Made by a program: the position numbers and the translations under genes. Source: Tannerella sp. (GTDB taxonomy: Bacteria > Bacteroidota > Bacteroidia > Bacteroidales > Tannerellaceae). Taken from it: a stretch of DNA of 9,121 nt. The stretch covers positions 1-9,121 of the forward strand of contig JAISJX010000053.1 in assembly GCA_031261145.1 (NCBI GenBank), read 5' to 3'. The notes below the pieces were generated by a model. The model was not told the origin of the DNA and did no database searches. It saw only the letters and a list, made by a program, of their open reading frames with translations. Shown one piece after another: positions 1 to 6,453 of this stretch (within the stretch, counting starts at the first letter, position 1; every line of letters begins with the position of its first letter).

Positions 1-117
1 ATCAATATCCGCAAAAGCGTTTTCGCGGTTATTTCTCAATTTAACCAATGAGTTATACATGGAGGCAAGAATAAGAGCCACCACAATTACAACTCCAAGA
101 ATAATAAGTGCTGTCAT
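1..117 (-). CDS. LemA family protein, N-terminal part (cut by window edge)
   Basis: The first 39 codons of a leftward gene; the rest lies beyond base 1. The translation begins MTALIILGVVIVVALILASM, a single hydrophobic segment, and continues with YNSLVKLRNNRENAFADID. A short N-terminal membrane anchor followed directly by a YNxLVxLRN...AxxDID segment is the hallmark of the LemA family, which are membrane-anchored helical-bundle proteins with the bulk of the chain outside the cytoplasm. Their molecular role is poorly defined. In many bacteria lemA is followed by a TPM-domain or M48 peptidase gene, which cannot be checked here. The ATG at 117 lies about 30 nt downstream of a TATCTTTG -7 box, which fits a short leader. 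The family call is confident despite the short piece, because this N-terminus is distinctive. Confidence 0.85.
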   Translation of the reverse strand, partial: MTALIILGVVIVVALILASMYNSLVKLRNNRENAFADID

Positions 118-148
118 CGATATGTCTTTTTTAAGTATTAATACAGGA

Positions 149-156
149 CAAAGATA
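149..156 (-). promoter_or_regulatory. Probable -7 box of the lemA promoter
   Basis: On the minus strand this reads TATCTTTG, a perfect match to the Bacteroidetes -7 consensus TAnnTTTG. It is 32 bp upstream of the lemA start codon. No TTG is seen at the expected -33 spacing, so the call rests on the -7 box and its position. Confidence 0.55.
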
Positions 157-190
157 AGAATCTATATGGATAGAAAGGAATGAAAAGGCA

Positions 191-225
191 CAAAAAAAAT
201 TAAGGGGTGTCTCCCGACATCCCCT
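191..225 (-). terminator. Intrinsic terminator (hairpin plus U-tract)
   Basis: Bases 203-225 form a GC-rich hairpin: AGGGG and TGTC pair with CCCCT and GACA, with one bulged base and a four-base loop. On the minus strand it is followed after a few bases by eight T residues (192-199). This is a classical Rho-independent terminator for leftward transcription. It can end both the symporter operon (stop codon at 349-351) and the short transcript starting near 270. Confidence 0.8.
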
Positions 226-270
226 AACCAACTTTGTTAACCTTAAATCTAATACTATTATGAAAAAACC
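191..270 (-). ncRNA. Candidate small non-coding RNA of about 80 nt
   Basis: A leftward unit with its own promoter (-33 and -7 boxes at 277-306) and an intrinsic terminator (191-225). The predicted start is about 7 nt past the -7 box, near 270. The predicted transcript is about 80 nt, has no start codon of its own on this strand, and consists of an AU-rich single-stranded 5' half followed by the terminator hairpin. A promoter-to-terminator layout of this size matches what is described for the Bacteroidales-1 RNA motif, but I cannot confirm membership by eye. Alternatives are a short leader that attenuates lemA, which lies downstream on the same strand, or simply a terminator combined with a cryptic promoter. 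The boundaries are inferred. Confidence 0.5.
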
Positions 271-276
271 ACACCG

Positions 277-306
277 CAAAGATACTGGCTTTTTTTGAAC
301 CTGCAA
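277..306 (-). promoter_or_regulatory. Consensus Bacteroidetes promoter for the small RNA
   Basis: Read on the minus strand, TTG (304-306) is followed by exactly 19 bases and then TATCTTTG (277-284). Both boxes and the spacing match the consensus for the main Bacteroidetes sigma factor. It lies 43 bp beyond the symporter stop codon and points away from it, so it does not serve the symporter. It is the only promoter in this window with both boxes clear. Confidence 0.7.
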
Positions 307-348
307 TAGTTAAAATGCCAAATAATGTTGCGATATATCTAATAAATG

Positions 349-1923
349 CTAAATAATATCGATTTTATTCGTATCTGCGCTTTTTTGCGTTCTTAAACTG
401 ACCACAATGATGGCAATGATGGATAGTGGGAGTGCAAAAAGGATCGGATCGATGGCATACCAGGGGTAAATATTTATCAGCACATCTTGTCCAAAAAGCG
501 CTTTGCATAGCCCGATGGGCAACGCTTCTACCCTGTGAAGGAACACCATGGCAAATATGCTGGCCAGGGCGCCTACCCACAAACTGGCCAACGCTCCCTG
601 ACGGGTTGCCTTCTTCCAGTACAGCGAACAGAAATAGGTCGGCAGGAAGGTGGCAGCGCAAATGCCCATAAACAGGGCCGTTCCCCGCGCAATAATGCCC
701 GCACTCAACGTATAACAGATAATGTAACTCAAAATGATGGAGCAAACCACGCCAAGACGGACTCCCATCGTTGATTTGGAATTCTTGCTTCGCAATAACT
801 TGGGAAACACATCCGCTCCGAAAGCTCCACCCATTGTATGAAACAGAGCGCTAAGGGTGGACATGCTGGCCGACAGGATGCAGAGCATAAAGACCGCCCC
901 AAACCAGGGCGGCATGGCCTTATCGATAAATAGCGGGATAATCTTGTCCAAATCATTGATAGCCTCCGAAGCAACCACTCCCTCCGTTTTCAGAAAGAAC
1001 AGGTTGGACAACGGGCCAATATGATACATTGTACCTACCGTTACGCAAATAAACAGCGAGCCGATAAACACGCCCCGGTTCAGTTGCTTGGTACTTTCCA
1101 CCGTCATGAAGCGAACCACCAACTGGGGTTGCGCCAGACAGCCAATGCCCACGCCCAGAATCAGCGAAGTAACCAAGGTGTACCATTGTTGAGAGCCGAA
1201 TATCGGCATCTGCGTCCATCCCTGATGTCCTTTATCCTGGTAGTGCTCAGGCACTAAGCCTGATATACTCCCCAGTTCGCGATTCGCATCCGTAAAGCCC
1301 ATCCCCAATATATGATAGAACCAGAACAGAAGGAAGAGGATACTGGCAAACATAATAATCGCCTGCAAAGCATCGGTGTACATCACGCCCCTGAGACCTC
1401 CGCTCACCACGTAAGCCGCGACAATCAGCGTAAACGCCAGCAGGGCAATGTCCAAGTTTATATGGAATATCTGTTCGATAAACACAGCTCCTCCCTTCAT
1501 CACCACCGCCGTATATAAGGGCATTCCGATAAAGATGACTGCTGCCACAAACACCTGGATAGCACGCGAACCATAGTGCGCTCCCAGCAATTGGGCAAAT
1601 GTCCGGGCGCTGTGCACCTCGCCTAATTTGCGCGTCCGCTTCCCGAAGAAGATAAAAGCGATAATAACTCCTACCAGCATATTCAGCACGCAAAGCCACT
1701 GAAGTCCCATCCCAAAGGTGGCGGCAAAGCCGCCGAAACCTACGATAGCCGAAGCGGAGATAAACGTGGCTCCATACGAAAGCGCCATGATAACCGGATG
1801 CGTCTTACGCCCTCCCAACAAATAATCACTGTCTTTTTTGGTCTGTATATACCCGATATAGCCCAGCCAGGCTAATACGAACATATAGATAATCACGATA
1901 ATGCCTAATGTCAGTGTACTCAT
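349..1923 (-). CDS. Sodium:solute symporter family (SSS) transporter, possible arylacetate permease
   Basis: A 524-residue protein that is hydrophobic throughout, with about 13 predicted membrane helices, the usual size and layout for the SSS family (PanF, PutP, ActP). The N-terminus shows the family pattern: a first helix, then DYLLGGRK (about residues 33-40), then a second helix with small polar residues (SYGATFISASAIVGFGG) of the kind that lines the Na+ site. Further on, LREV-like VSGGLRGVMYTDALQ and AQPQLVVRFMTV are typical core motifs. It should import an organic solute with Na+. The specificity cannot be read from sequence. Its start codon overlaps the stop of the 46-residue gene (ATGA), and it is the last gene of the paaK operon. 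In Pseudomonas, phenylacetate is imported by an SSS permease, so phenylacetate or a related arylacetate is a reasonable guess; pantothenate, acetate or another carboxylate remain possible. Confidence 0.9.
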   Translation of the reverse strand: MSTLTLGIIVIIYMFVLAWLGYIGYIQTKKDSDYLLGGRKTHPVIMALSYGATFISASAIVGFGGFAATFGMGLQWLCVLNMLVGVIIAFIFFGKRTRKLGEVHSARTFAQLLGAHYGSRAIQVFVAAVIFIGMPLYTAVVMKGGAVFIEQIFHINLDIALLAFTLIVAAYVVSGGLRGVMYTDALQAIIMFASILFLLFWFYHILGMGFTDANRELGSISGLVPEHYQDKGHQGWTQMPIFGSQQWYTLVTSLILGVGIGCLAQPQLVVRFMTVESTKQLNRGVFIGSLFICVTVGTMYHIGPLSNLFFLKTEGVVASEAINDLDKIIPLFIDKAMPPWFGAVFMLCILSASMSTLSALFHTMGGAFGADVFPKLLRSKNSKSTMGVRLGVVCSIILSYIICYTLSAGIIARGTALFMGICAATFLPTYFCSLYWKKATRQGALASLWVGALASIFAMVFLHRVEALPIGLCKALFGQDVLINIYPWYAIDPILFALPLSIIAIIVVSLRTQKSADTNKIDII

Positions 1924-2060
1924 TGTTCAGGTGTTTTAGGGTTATTACCGGGTTCATCCTCTTCGTTCCAATGGGTGATACCATACCAGGCGGAAAAAAT
2001 CACGCAGCCTACCGACATAAGGTAGGCTATCCAAATTCCAGGGTCGTCTATTCCAAACAT
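1920..2060 (-). CDS. Symporter small accessory protein, 46 residues
   Basis: A short reading frame starting MFGIDDPGIW and ending EDEPGNNPKTPEQ. It has one hydrophobic segment (about residues 8-28, IAYLMSVGCVIFSAWYGI) followed by an acidic, hydrophilic tail, so it should be a single-span inner-membrane protein. Its TGA stop overlaps the symporter ATG by 4 bp and its start is only 3 bp past the ACT gene's stop, so translation is probably coupled on both sides. The pattern of DDPxIWxAY, one helix and xxYGxxxW is what I recall for the 'symporter small accessory protein' family found next to SSS permeases. The pairing recalls YjcH (DUF485) beside the acetate permease ActP, although the two small proteins need not be related. 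A role in assembly or stability of the symporter is inference. Confidence 0.8.
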   Translation of the reverse strand: MFGIDDPGIWIAYLMSVGCVIFSAWYGITHWNEEDEPGNNPKTPEQ

Positions 2061-2063
2061 AAT

Positions 2064-2489
2064 TTATAATTGTATTAAGTCGTTTTCAGTTAGATATTCA
2101 ATGTTCTGGCGGCGGATAACTTCCCGTGCGGCTTCCCGGTTATTGGTGCGCAAAATCAGGATTGTTTCCCCGTCGGTGGCGAAACAATACATATATTCGA
2201 TACTGATACCGGCATTCGTAAAGTGTTCGATCGTTTTCGCCAAGCTTCCGACGGACGAATCGGTGACGAGCGCCAGTACATCCGTCAGGTTTACGCTTAC
2301 ATTTTGAGCTTTCAGTATAGTGTGCGCTTTCTGCGCATCGCTTACAATCATACGCATGATACCAAATTCGGACGTATCGGCAATGGTAGCTGCGATAATA
2401 CGGATATTTTCATTTGCCAAAAGCGCTAATACATCGCTTAATGAACCGTATTTATTCTCCAGAAAAATAGAAACTTGATTGACTGTCAT
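2064..2489 (-). CDS. ACT domain-containing protein (tandem ACT domains)
   Basis: A 141-residue cytoplasmic protein made of two ACT-type repeats. The first spans about residues 3-66 (VSIFLENKYGSLSDVLALLA, then NIRIIAATIAD and GIMRMIVSD). The second spans about 70-140 (VLALVTDSSVGSLAKTIEHF, then GISIEYMYCF and ILILRTNN). The G-SL turn before the first helix of each repeat is the typical amino-acid-binding corner of ACT domains. No catalytic domain is attached, so it is probably a free-standing sensor that binds an amino acid. ACT proteins of this size are often encoded directly beside phenylacetate-CoA ligase genes, as here (27 bp gap). An aromatic amino acid is the likely ligand, inferred from context. 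Whether it acts on the ligase, a partner oxidoreductase or transport cannot be told. Confidence 0.9.
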   Translation of the reverse strand: MTVNQVSIFLENKYGSLSDVLALLANENIRIIAATIADTSEFGIMRMIVSDAQKAHTILKAQNVSVNLTDVLALVTDSSVGSLAKTIEHFTNAGISIEYMYCFATDGETILILRTNNREAAREVIRRQNIEYLTENDLIQL

Positions 2490-2516
2490 AATTAATCTAT
2501 GGTTTAAATGAATGGT

Positions 2517-3815
2517 TTAAAGAATCTTCCTCAAATCTTTTACACGTACGGCTTTGCCTTCCTGAACGGGAAGCGAGCCTTTGGCTACTAACCGGAGGTG
2601 CGGCGTAAGCAACAGTTCGTCTTTCAGTTGACGGGTGATCTCCTTCGTCAGGCGTTGCAGTACGCCGTAGTCGTCGGTGAAAAGGTCGCTCAGTTCCACT
2701 TCGATAAGCATCTCATCGCTGTTACCCGCCGTTTCTATCGTAATCAGGTAATTGCTTCCCAATTCCTTGAACTGCATCAGGATGGTTTCAATCTGTATCG
2801 GGAAGAGGTTTACGCCCTTCAGGATTATCATATCGTCGCTGCGTCCCTGGAAGCGGGCGATGCGTTTATGGGTGCGCCCGCAGGGGCACGGCCCGGTGAT
2901 GATACGGGTCAGATCGCGTGTGCGGTAGCGTAGAAGCGGCATGGCTTCGCGGTTGATGGTGGTGAGAACCAGTTCGCCCGTTTTGCCGTCGGGTACGGGA
3001 AGCAGGGTTTCAGGGTCGATGATCTCCACAATCACGTAGTCCTCCCAGATATGCAGTCCGTTTTGTTCCCGGCATTCAAAGGCGACGCCGGGGCCGTTCA
3101 TTTCCGACATTCCGAAGCAGTTATAGGCTTTCACGCCCAGCAGTTGTTCGATGCGTTTACGCTGTTCTTCCGAATGAGGCTCGGCGCCGATACAGAGCGT
3201 ATGCAACTTCGTATCTTTGCGCGGATCAATGCCTTCTTCATACATGACCTCGGCCAGGCGGGTAGCGTAGCTGGGGATGATATGGAGACAGGTTGTCCCG
3301 AAATCTTTGATAAATTTGATTTGCCGTTTGGTGTTTCCCGCCGCCGCCGGAACGGTCAGCGCACCCAGACGTTCGGCGCCGTTCTGGAATCCCAGGCCGC
3401 CGGTGAACATTCCGTATCCCGATGTGTTCTGAAAAATATCCGTGTCCCGCAAACCGACCATATACATGCAACGCGCCACCTGGTTCGCCCATTCGTCCAA
3501 GTCTTTTTGCGAATGAAGCACCACGGTCGGGTTTCCCGTCGTGCCGCTTGACGAATGGAGGCGGACGCACTTCCGGAGCGGAATGGCCGCCATGCCATAC
3601 GGATAGTTGTCGCGAAGGTCATTTTTTGTGGTAAAAGGAATCTTCTGCAGATCGCTCAACGACTGTATGCCGGAGGCGGTAATGCCGTTTTCTTCAAAGA
3701 CCTTTTTATAAAAAGGGGTATTCCCGGCTGATTCGATGGTCTGTTTCAATCGTTCCAACTGGAGTTGTTCTAATTTTTCCCGGCTTGCGGTTTCAATATC
3801 TTGCTGCCAATACAT
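2517..3815 (-). CDS. paaK: Phenylacetate-CoA ligase (arylacetate-CoA ligase)
   Basis: A 432-residue ANL-superfamily adenylating enzyme that joins phenylacetate, or a similar arylacetate such as indoleacetate, to CoA using ATP (EC 6.2.1.30 type). Visible motifs, numbered from MYWQQ: P-loop SSSGTTG (88-94), the YNCFGMSEMNGPG segment (231-243), YRTRDL (297-302), a CPCGR turn (310-313 region), the hinge GRSDDMIILKGVNLFP (324-339), and the C-terminal GKAVRVKD with the presumed catalytic Lys421. All key motifs are intact and the length is normal. An in-frame upstream ATG at 3893 would add 26 residues, but the best -7 box (3843-3850) lies inside that extension and the extra residues are unlike the family, so the start at 3815 is chosen. 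It is the first gene of the operon with the ACT protein, miniprotein and symporter. The indolepyruvate oxidoreductase genes (iorAB) that often accompany paaK in anaerobes are not adjacent here. Confidence 0.95.
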   Translation of the reverse strand: MYWQQDIETASREKLEQLQLERLKQTIESAGNTPFYKKVFEENGITASGIQSLSDLQKIPFTTKNDLRDNYPYGMAAIPLRKCVRLHSSSGTTGNPTVVLHSQKDLDEWANQVARCMYMVGLRDTDIFQNTSGYGMFTGGLGFQNGAERLGALTVPAAAGNTKRQIKFIKDFGTTCLHIIPSYATRLAEVMYEEGIDPRKDTKLHTLCIGAEPHSEEQRKRIEQLLGVKAYNCFGMSEMNGPGVAFECREQNGLHIWEDYVIVEIIDPETLLPVPDGKTGELVLTTINREAMPLLRYRTRDLTRIITGPCPCGRTHKRIARFQGRSDDMIILKGVNLFPIQIETILMQFKELGSNYLITIETAGNSDEMLIEVELSDLFTDDYGVLQRLTKEITRQLKDELLLTPHLRLVAKGSLPVQEGKAVRVKDLRKIL

Positions 3816-3842
3816 TTTATATATATGTTTTTTTAGTGGATG

Positions 3843-3850
3843 CAAAATTA
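3843..3850 (-). promoter_or_regulatory. Probable -7 box of the paaK operon promoter
   Basis: The minus strand reads TAATTTTG, matching TAnnTTTG, and is 27 bp upstream of the chosen paaK ATG. The -33 region is a T-rich run without a clean TTG. The box also supports the shorter paaK start, since transcripts beginning here could not encode the 26-residue extension. Confidence 0.55.
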
Positions 3851-3924
3851 GTAAATTATTTGTACTTCGTGTAAAAAACACAGAAAAAAACACGATTTAT
3901 ACCTGACAGCATGAAAAAAACCTG

Positions 3925-3987
3925 GATTGCTTCGTACCTGCTAATGACGTTGTGCGAGTATTCGTCAATGCGAGGTACGAAGCAGTC
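3925..3987. repeat. Palindromic dispersed-repeat element (REP-like)
   Basis: Two 25-base arms, 3925-3949 and 3963-3987, are inverted copies of each other (20 of 25 positions match) around a 13-base loop. Both contain the uninterrupted core TGCTTCGTACCT or its reverse complement (3928-3939 and 3973-3984). The arms resemble the dispersed repeat with consensus near GTCATTGCGAGGTACGAAGC that is scattered in intergenic regions of many bacterial genomes. It sits between two leftward operons. It may be a mobile palindrome, a transcript-end structure, or both. Bases 4006-4026 may be a decayed further piece, but that is weak. Confidence 0.65.
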
Positions 3988-4030
3988 TCGACAAAACCAT
4001 GCAGGGAGATTGGAGGCAATGTCATCAATT

Positions 4031-4047
4031 TAAGGCCAACGGCCTTA
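4031..4047 (-). terminator. Possible terminator hairpin at the end of the STN-domain gene
   Basis: A perfect 7-bp inverted repeat, TAAGGCC and GGCCTTA, surrounds a three-base loop. The stem begins in the TAA stop codon of the gene ending at 4045. No U-tract follows on the minus strand, so it is a weak intrinsic terminator at best. It could also act as an RNA 3'-end stabiliser together with the palindrome at 3925-3987. Confidence 0.35.
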
Positions 4048-5601
4048 TTCCTCCGTCACTTCGTTCAGGTTATGGATAATCATCTCCTTTAGTTTGTCTT
4101 CGGGCAGGATAATGTTGAAGTGCGCCCAGAAGTTTTTGTCGTATCCGTGTTTTGCTTCGGCGAATATTTTGGTGGGTGAGAGGCGTTCGTTGCGCGGGAA
4201 GGGTTTTACGTTTTCCGTATCGGTTTTACACGTCACCATTTCGAACCAGAAGTGGAGGGTCGAACTGAAAAGACGCCCTTTCTTCTTCACTTTGAACGTG
4301 ATGTCGCCGCGTACGTGGTTGATATGATAACGCCCGTCGTCGTCCGGTTTGTATGAAACAATGTATTTGGCTTCCAGGAGGGAGAGCTTCAGCCCGGCGG
4401 TTTTTCTGTCGATGAACAGGTTGGTCGCCTTATCAATCAGGCGTGGGTTTACCTCGAAACGGGCTTCCGCCAGCGCTTTGCTGTCGGCTTCGATATATAA
4501 ATCGCCGGTATATAACGGTTCTTTGATGTATTGGTTTTGTACGAAGGTGATGATGTAAACACTGCGGTTGTCAATCGACGTCATATCCTTGTAGAAAGCA
4601 AAGTAGGAGTCATCCGCAGGATCCATGAAATCAGGGAGTTCTTTCATCACATCGAGAATCAGGCAGGAGTTTATTCCGGATTTCATTTTCGGGAAGATCG
4701 TATCGTTTTCCAGGTGGTTCACGATGCGGCGTTTTTTGATTAGCTTGACCTGATCGTTGCCGGGGTTGGAGCCGTATCCGGTCTTATATAGCTGCAAGAC
4801 AGCTTCGGTCAGGTCAATGTTTTGTTTCCTGTGTTCGATTCCTTCGCGGTAGAAGGCCGTCAGGTAAGCCGGTTCGAGGGGATAGTTTACCTCTTTCCGT
4901 TGCAGCATCTCGTTGATGAGTTGCTTGGCGTTGACGGCTCTTACTTCCACTTCCTGCAAGGCAAAGGTCGTCGGTTCCAACCGGAAACTGATATCCTGTC
5001 CGGCTAACAGGCCGGATTCTATTTCGTGGCTTTCGTATCCGATATGCGAAAAACGGACGCTGGATGAACGTAATGAATCGGGGATAATCAACTGAAATTC
5101 GCCGTTCCGGTTCGTGACGGTGCCGGTCGTTGTGTTGATAATGCTGACGGAAGCATAGAGGATGGGTTCGTCATTCTGCTGATCCAGCAACCGCCCCCTT
5201 ACCGTGAAATGCGAATCGTTCGCCTCCGGTGCAGGGGCGTCTGTCCCGGCTGTTTCCGTTTCCCTTATCTTACCGGGCGTCTTCAACAGGATATGGTTAC
5301 CCACTAACCTTATTTCCAGCAGGGGATTGCCTGTAACCAAGTAAATAGCTTCCCGCAGGGGATAATCGCCTTTGTGGATTTTCATCTTTTTATCGTTGTC
5401 AACCACCGAGTTGTCGTAAATAAACAGGTAGCCGGACTGTTCGGAGATGTCTTTCAACAGTTGATAGACGGTTCCTTTCGTTTTATTCAACCGGATGGTG
5501 CGGTTGAGCGGCTCCCCATCATCAGCCTGCATGTTTATTGCGGTGGAGACCAGTAATAAACACGTGAGAAAACGGGCTGTGATGTTTGCCTTCCGGGACA
5601 T
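4045..5601 (-). CDS. Exported STN / CarboxypepD_reg-like protein, putative non-TonB transducer of the sigma/FecR pair
   Basis: A 518-residue envelope protein. Residues 1-26 form a signal peptide (basic start, FLTCLLLVSTAI, then MQA before DDG), with no convincing lipobox. Residues about 36-108 resemble an STN domain (IRLNKTKGTVYQLLKDISEQ, ending ILLK), the periplasmic domain by which TonB-dependent transducers contact FecR. Residues about 132-212 are a CarboxypepD_reg-like beta-sandwich (GRLLDQQNDEPILYASVSI, TNRNGEF, IGYE). The remaining 300 residues contain TAFYREGIEHR (248-258), EAVLQLYKTGYGS, YTGDLYIEADSKALAEARFEV and NFWAHFNIILP near the end. This half is shared with the gene at 7041-8309. 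There is no TonB plug or beta-barrel. It starts 3 bp after the anti-sigma gene, the position normally held by a SusC-like transducer. Signalling through the STN domain is inference; the function of the C-terminal half is not known to me. Confidence 0.8.
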   Translation of the reverse strand: MSRKANITARFLTCLLLVSTAINMQADDGEPLNRTIRLNKTKGTVYQLLKDISEQSGYLFIYDNSVVDNDKKMKIHKGDYPLREAIYLVTGNPLLEIRLVGNHILLKTPGKIRETETAGTDAPAPEANDSHFTVRGRLLDQQNDEPILYASVSIINTTTGTVTNRNGEFQLIIPDSLRSSSVRFSHIGYESHEIESGLLAGQDISFRLEPTTFALQEVEVRAVNAKQLINEMLQRKEVNYPLEPAYLTAFYREGIEHRKQNIDLTEAVLQLYKTGYGSNPGNDQVKLIKKRRIVNHLENDTIFPKMKSGINSCLILDVMKELPDFMDPADDSYFAFYKDMTSIDNRSVYIITFVQNQYIKEPLYTGDLYIEADSKALAEARFEVNPRLIDKATNLFIDRKTAGLKLSLLEAKYIVSYKPDDDGRYHINHVRGDITFKVKKKGRLFSSTLHFWFEMVTCKTDTENVKPFPRNERLSPTKIFAEAKHGYDKNFWAHFNIILPEDKLKEMIIHNLNEVTEE

Positions 5602-5604
5602 ACT

Positions 5605-6453
5605 TTATTCTTTCGGTTCAAAAATGAGAATCGTATCCTGCCGTTGTACATGTTGCAGGTTCAATGCCATGCAGATAAGTTCGGCCATGGTTTGCGGCGT
5701 TTCTTCCGCAAAAGCGGCTGTCAGGAGCCTGCCTTCCAGACCCGGTTCAACTTCGAGGCGAACGGTGTCCAGATTCGTATTGATGATATGCACGACGTTT
5801 CCCAGCCGTTCGCCTTTGAAATAAATCTGTTTCAGGTGTTTGCCGGACGGTATCGTTCCGGCGTCAACAGGGCGCAAACTCCCGGCCTCCAATGAGATAG
5901 CTTCACCGGCTTTGACATAAACGGCCCGGTCGTTTTTCTTCAGGGAGACTTTCACTTCCCCTTTCCTGACGGATAAAAGGAAGGATGAGCGGTCGCTCCG
6001 GACGTCAAACGCTGTGCCCAGCACCTCGATGGCAGCCGGTTTGGTATCAATCAGGAAGGGGCGGCCGGGATTCCGGCTCACTTCAAAAAAGGCGTCGCCC
6101 TTTAGCTTGATTTCGCGCTTCCCGTCCCCGAAGGAGCCGGGGTATTGTATCGACGCCTCGCCCAGCAAATAGACAATCGAACTGTCTTCCAGCATGGTGA
6201 CTAACGTGGACGCATTCCTGTCGTTATGCACAACCATCCATGCCGGTTTCCGGGCGTCGTGATGGATTAGGAGCCAGCCGGATAGTGACCCGATAAGTAA
6301 TACGGCCGCGCAGACCGCCCACCGGAACGTTGCCGGCCGGAAAGAAGGATGCGCCGTTGCCTCCTCCTTCCCGGACAGTAAGCCGTCGCGGTTTAACCGT
6401 TGATACAGATGCTCCCAGGCTCTGTCGGTGACAGTATATTTTTTTTCAATCAT
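5605..6453 (-). CDS. FecR-type anti-sigma factor (FecR domain plus DUF4974)
   Basis: A 282-residue protein with the standard FecR layout. Residues 1-42 form a short cytoplasmic sigma-binding region (RAWEHLYQRLNRDG), 44-63 a single membrane span (RWAVCAAVLLIGSLSGWLLI), about 75-170 the periplasmic FecR domain (SIVYLLGEASIQYPGSF, REIKLKGDAFFEV, PFLI, IEVLGTAFDV, VRKGEVKV), and about 208-278 the C-terminal DUF4974 domain (IYFKGERLGNVVHIINTNL to DTILIFEP). It should hold the ECF sigma factor at the membrane until a periplasmic signal arrives. Its ATG overlaps the sigma gene's TGA by 4 bp, so the two are probably made in fixed ratio. Compared with many homologues the usual LPDGS before the first strand reads LEDSS, a minor change. 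The class is clear; the inducing signal is unknown. Confidence 0.95.
   Translation of the reverse strand: MIEKKYTVTDRAWEHLYQRLNRDGLLSGKEEATAHPSFRPATFRWAVCAAVLLIGSLSGWLLIHHDARKPAWMVVHNDRNASTLVTMLEDSSIVYLLGEASIQYPGSFGDGKREIKLKGDAFFEVSRNPGRPFLIDTKPAAIEVLGTAFDVRSDRSSFLLSVRKGEVKVSLKKNDRAVYVKAGEAISLEAGSLRPVDAGTIPSGKHLKQIYFKGERLGNVVHIINTNLDTVRLEVEPGLEGRLLTAAFAEETPQTMAELICMALNLQHVQRQDTILIFEPKE

Noticed and set aside
260..298. Plus-strand 12-codon frame MKKPHRKDTGFF, resembling a leader peptide ending in two Phe codons
   Set aside because: It lies antisense to the strong promoter boxes of the small RNA; the next plus-strand gene is thousands of bases away, so there is nothing for a leader peptide to control.
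1247..1699. Alternative minus-strand frame of 150 codons inside the symporter
   Set aside because: It is an overlapping frame within a complete, typical SSS gene, with no membrane helices or known motifs.
3051..3551. Long plus-strand frame (166 codons) opposite paaK
   Set aside because: It is the antisense shadow of a well-conserved paaK; its translation is rich in Arg, Phe and His with no recognisable domain.
4006..4026. Possible third, decayed arm of the palindromic repeat
   Set aside because: Only short GATTG and GCAATG pieces match, with a large internal deletion needed; not enough to call.
3911..4033. Plus-strand reading frame of 40 codons starting MKKTWIASYLLMT
   Set aside because: It runs straight through the palindromic repeat (3925-3987), and translations like WIASYLxMT are a known by-product of that repeat type. 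It has no promoter box or conserved protein features.
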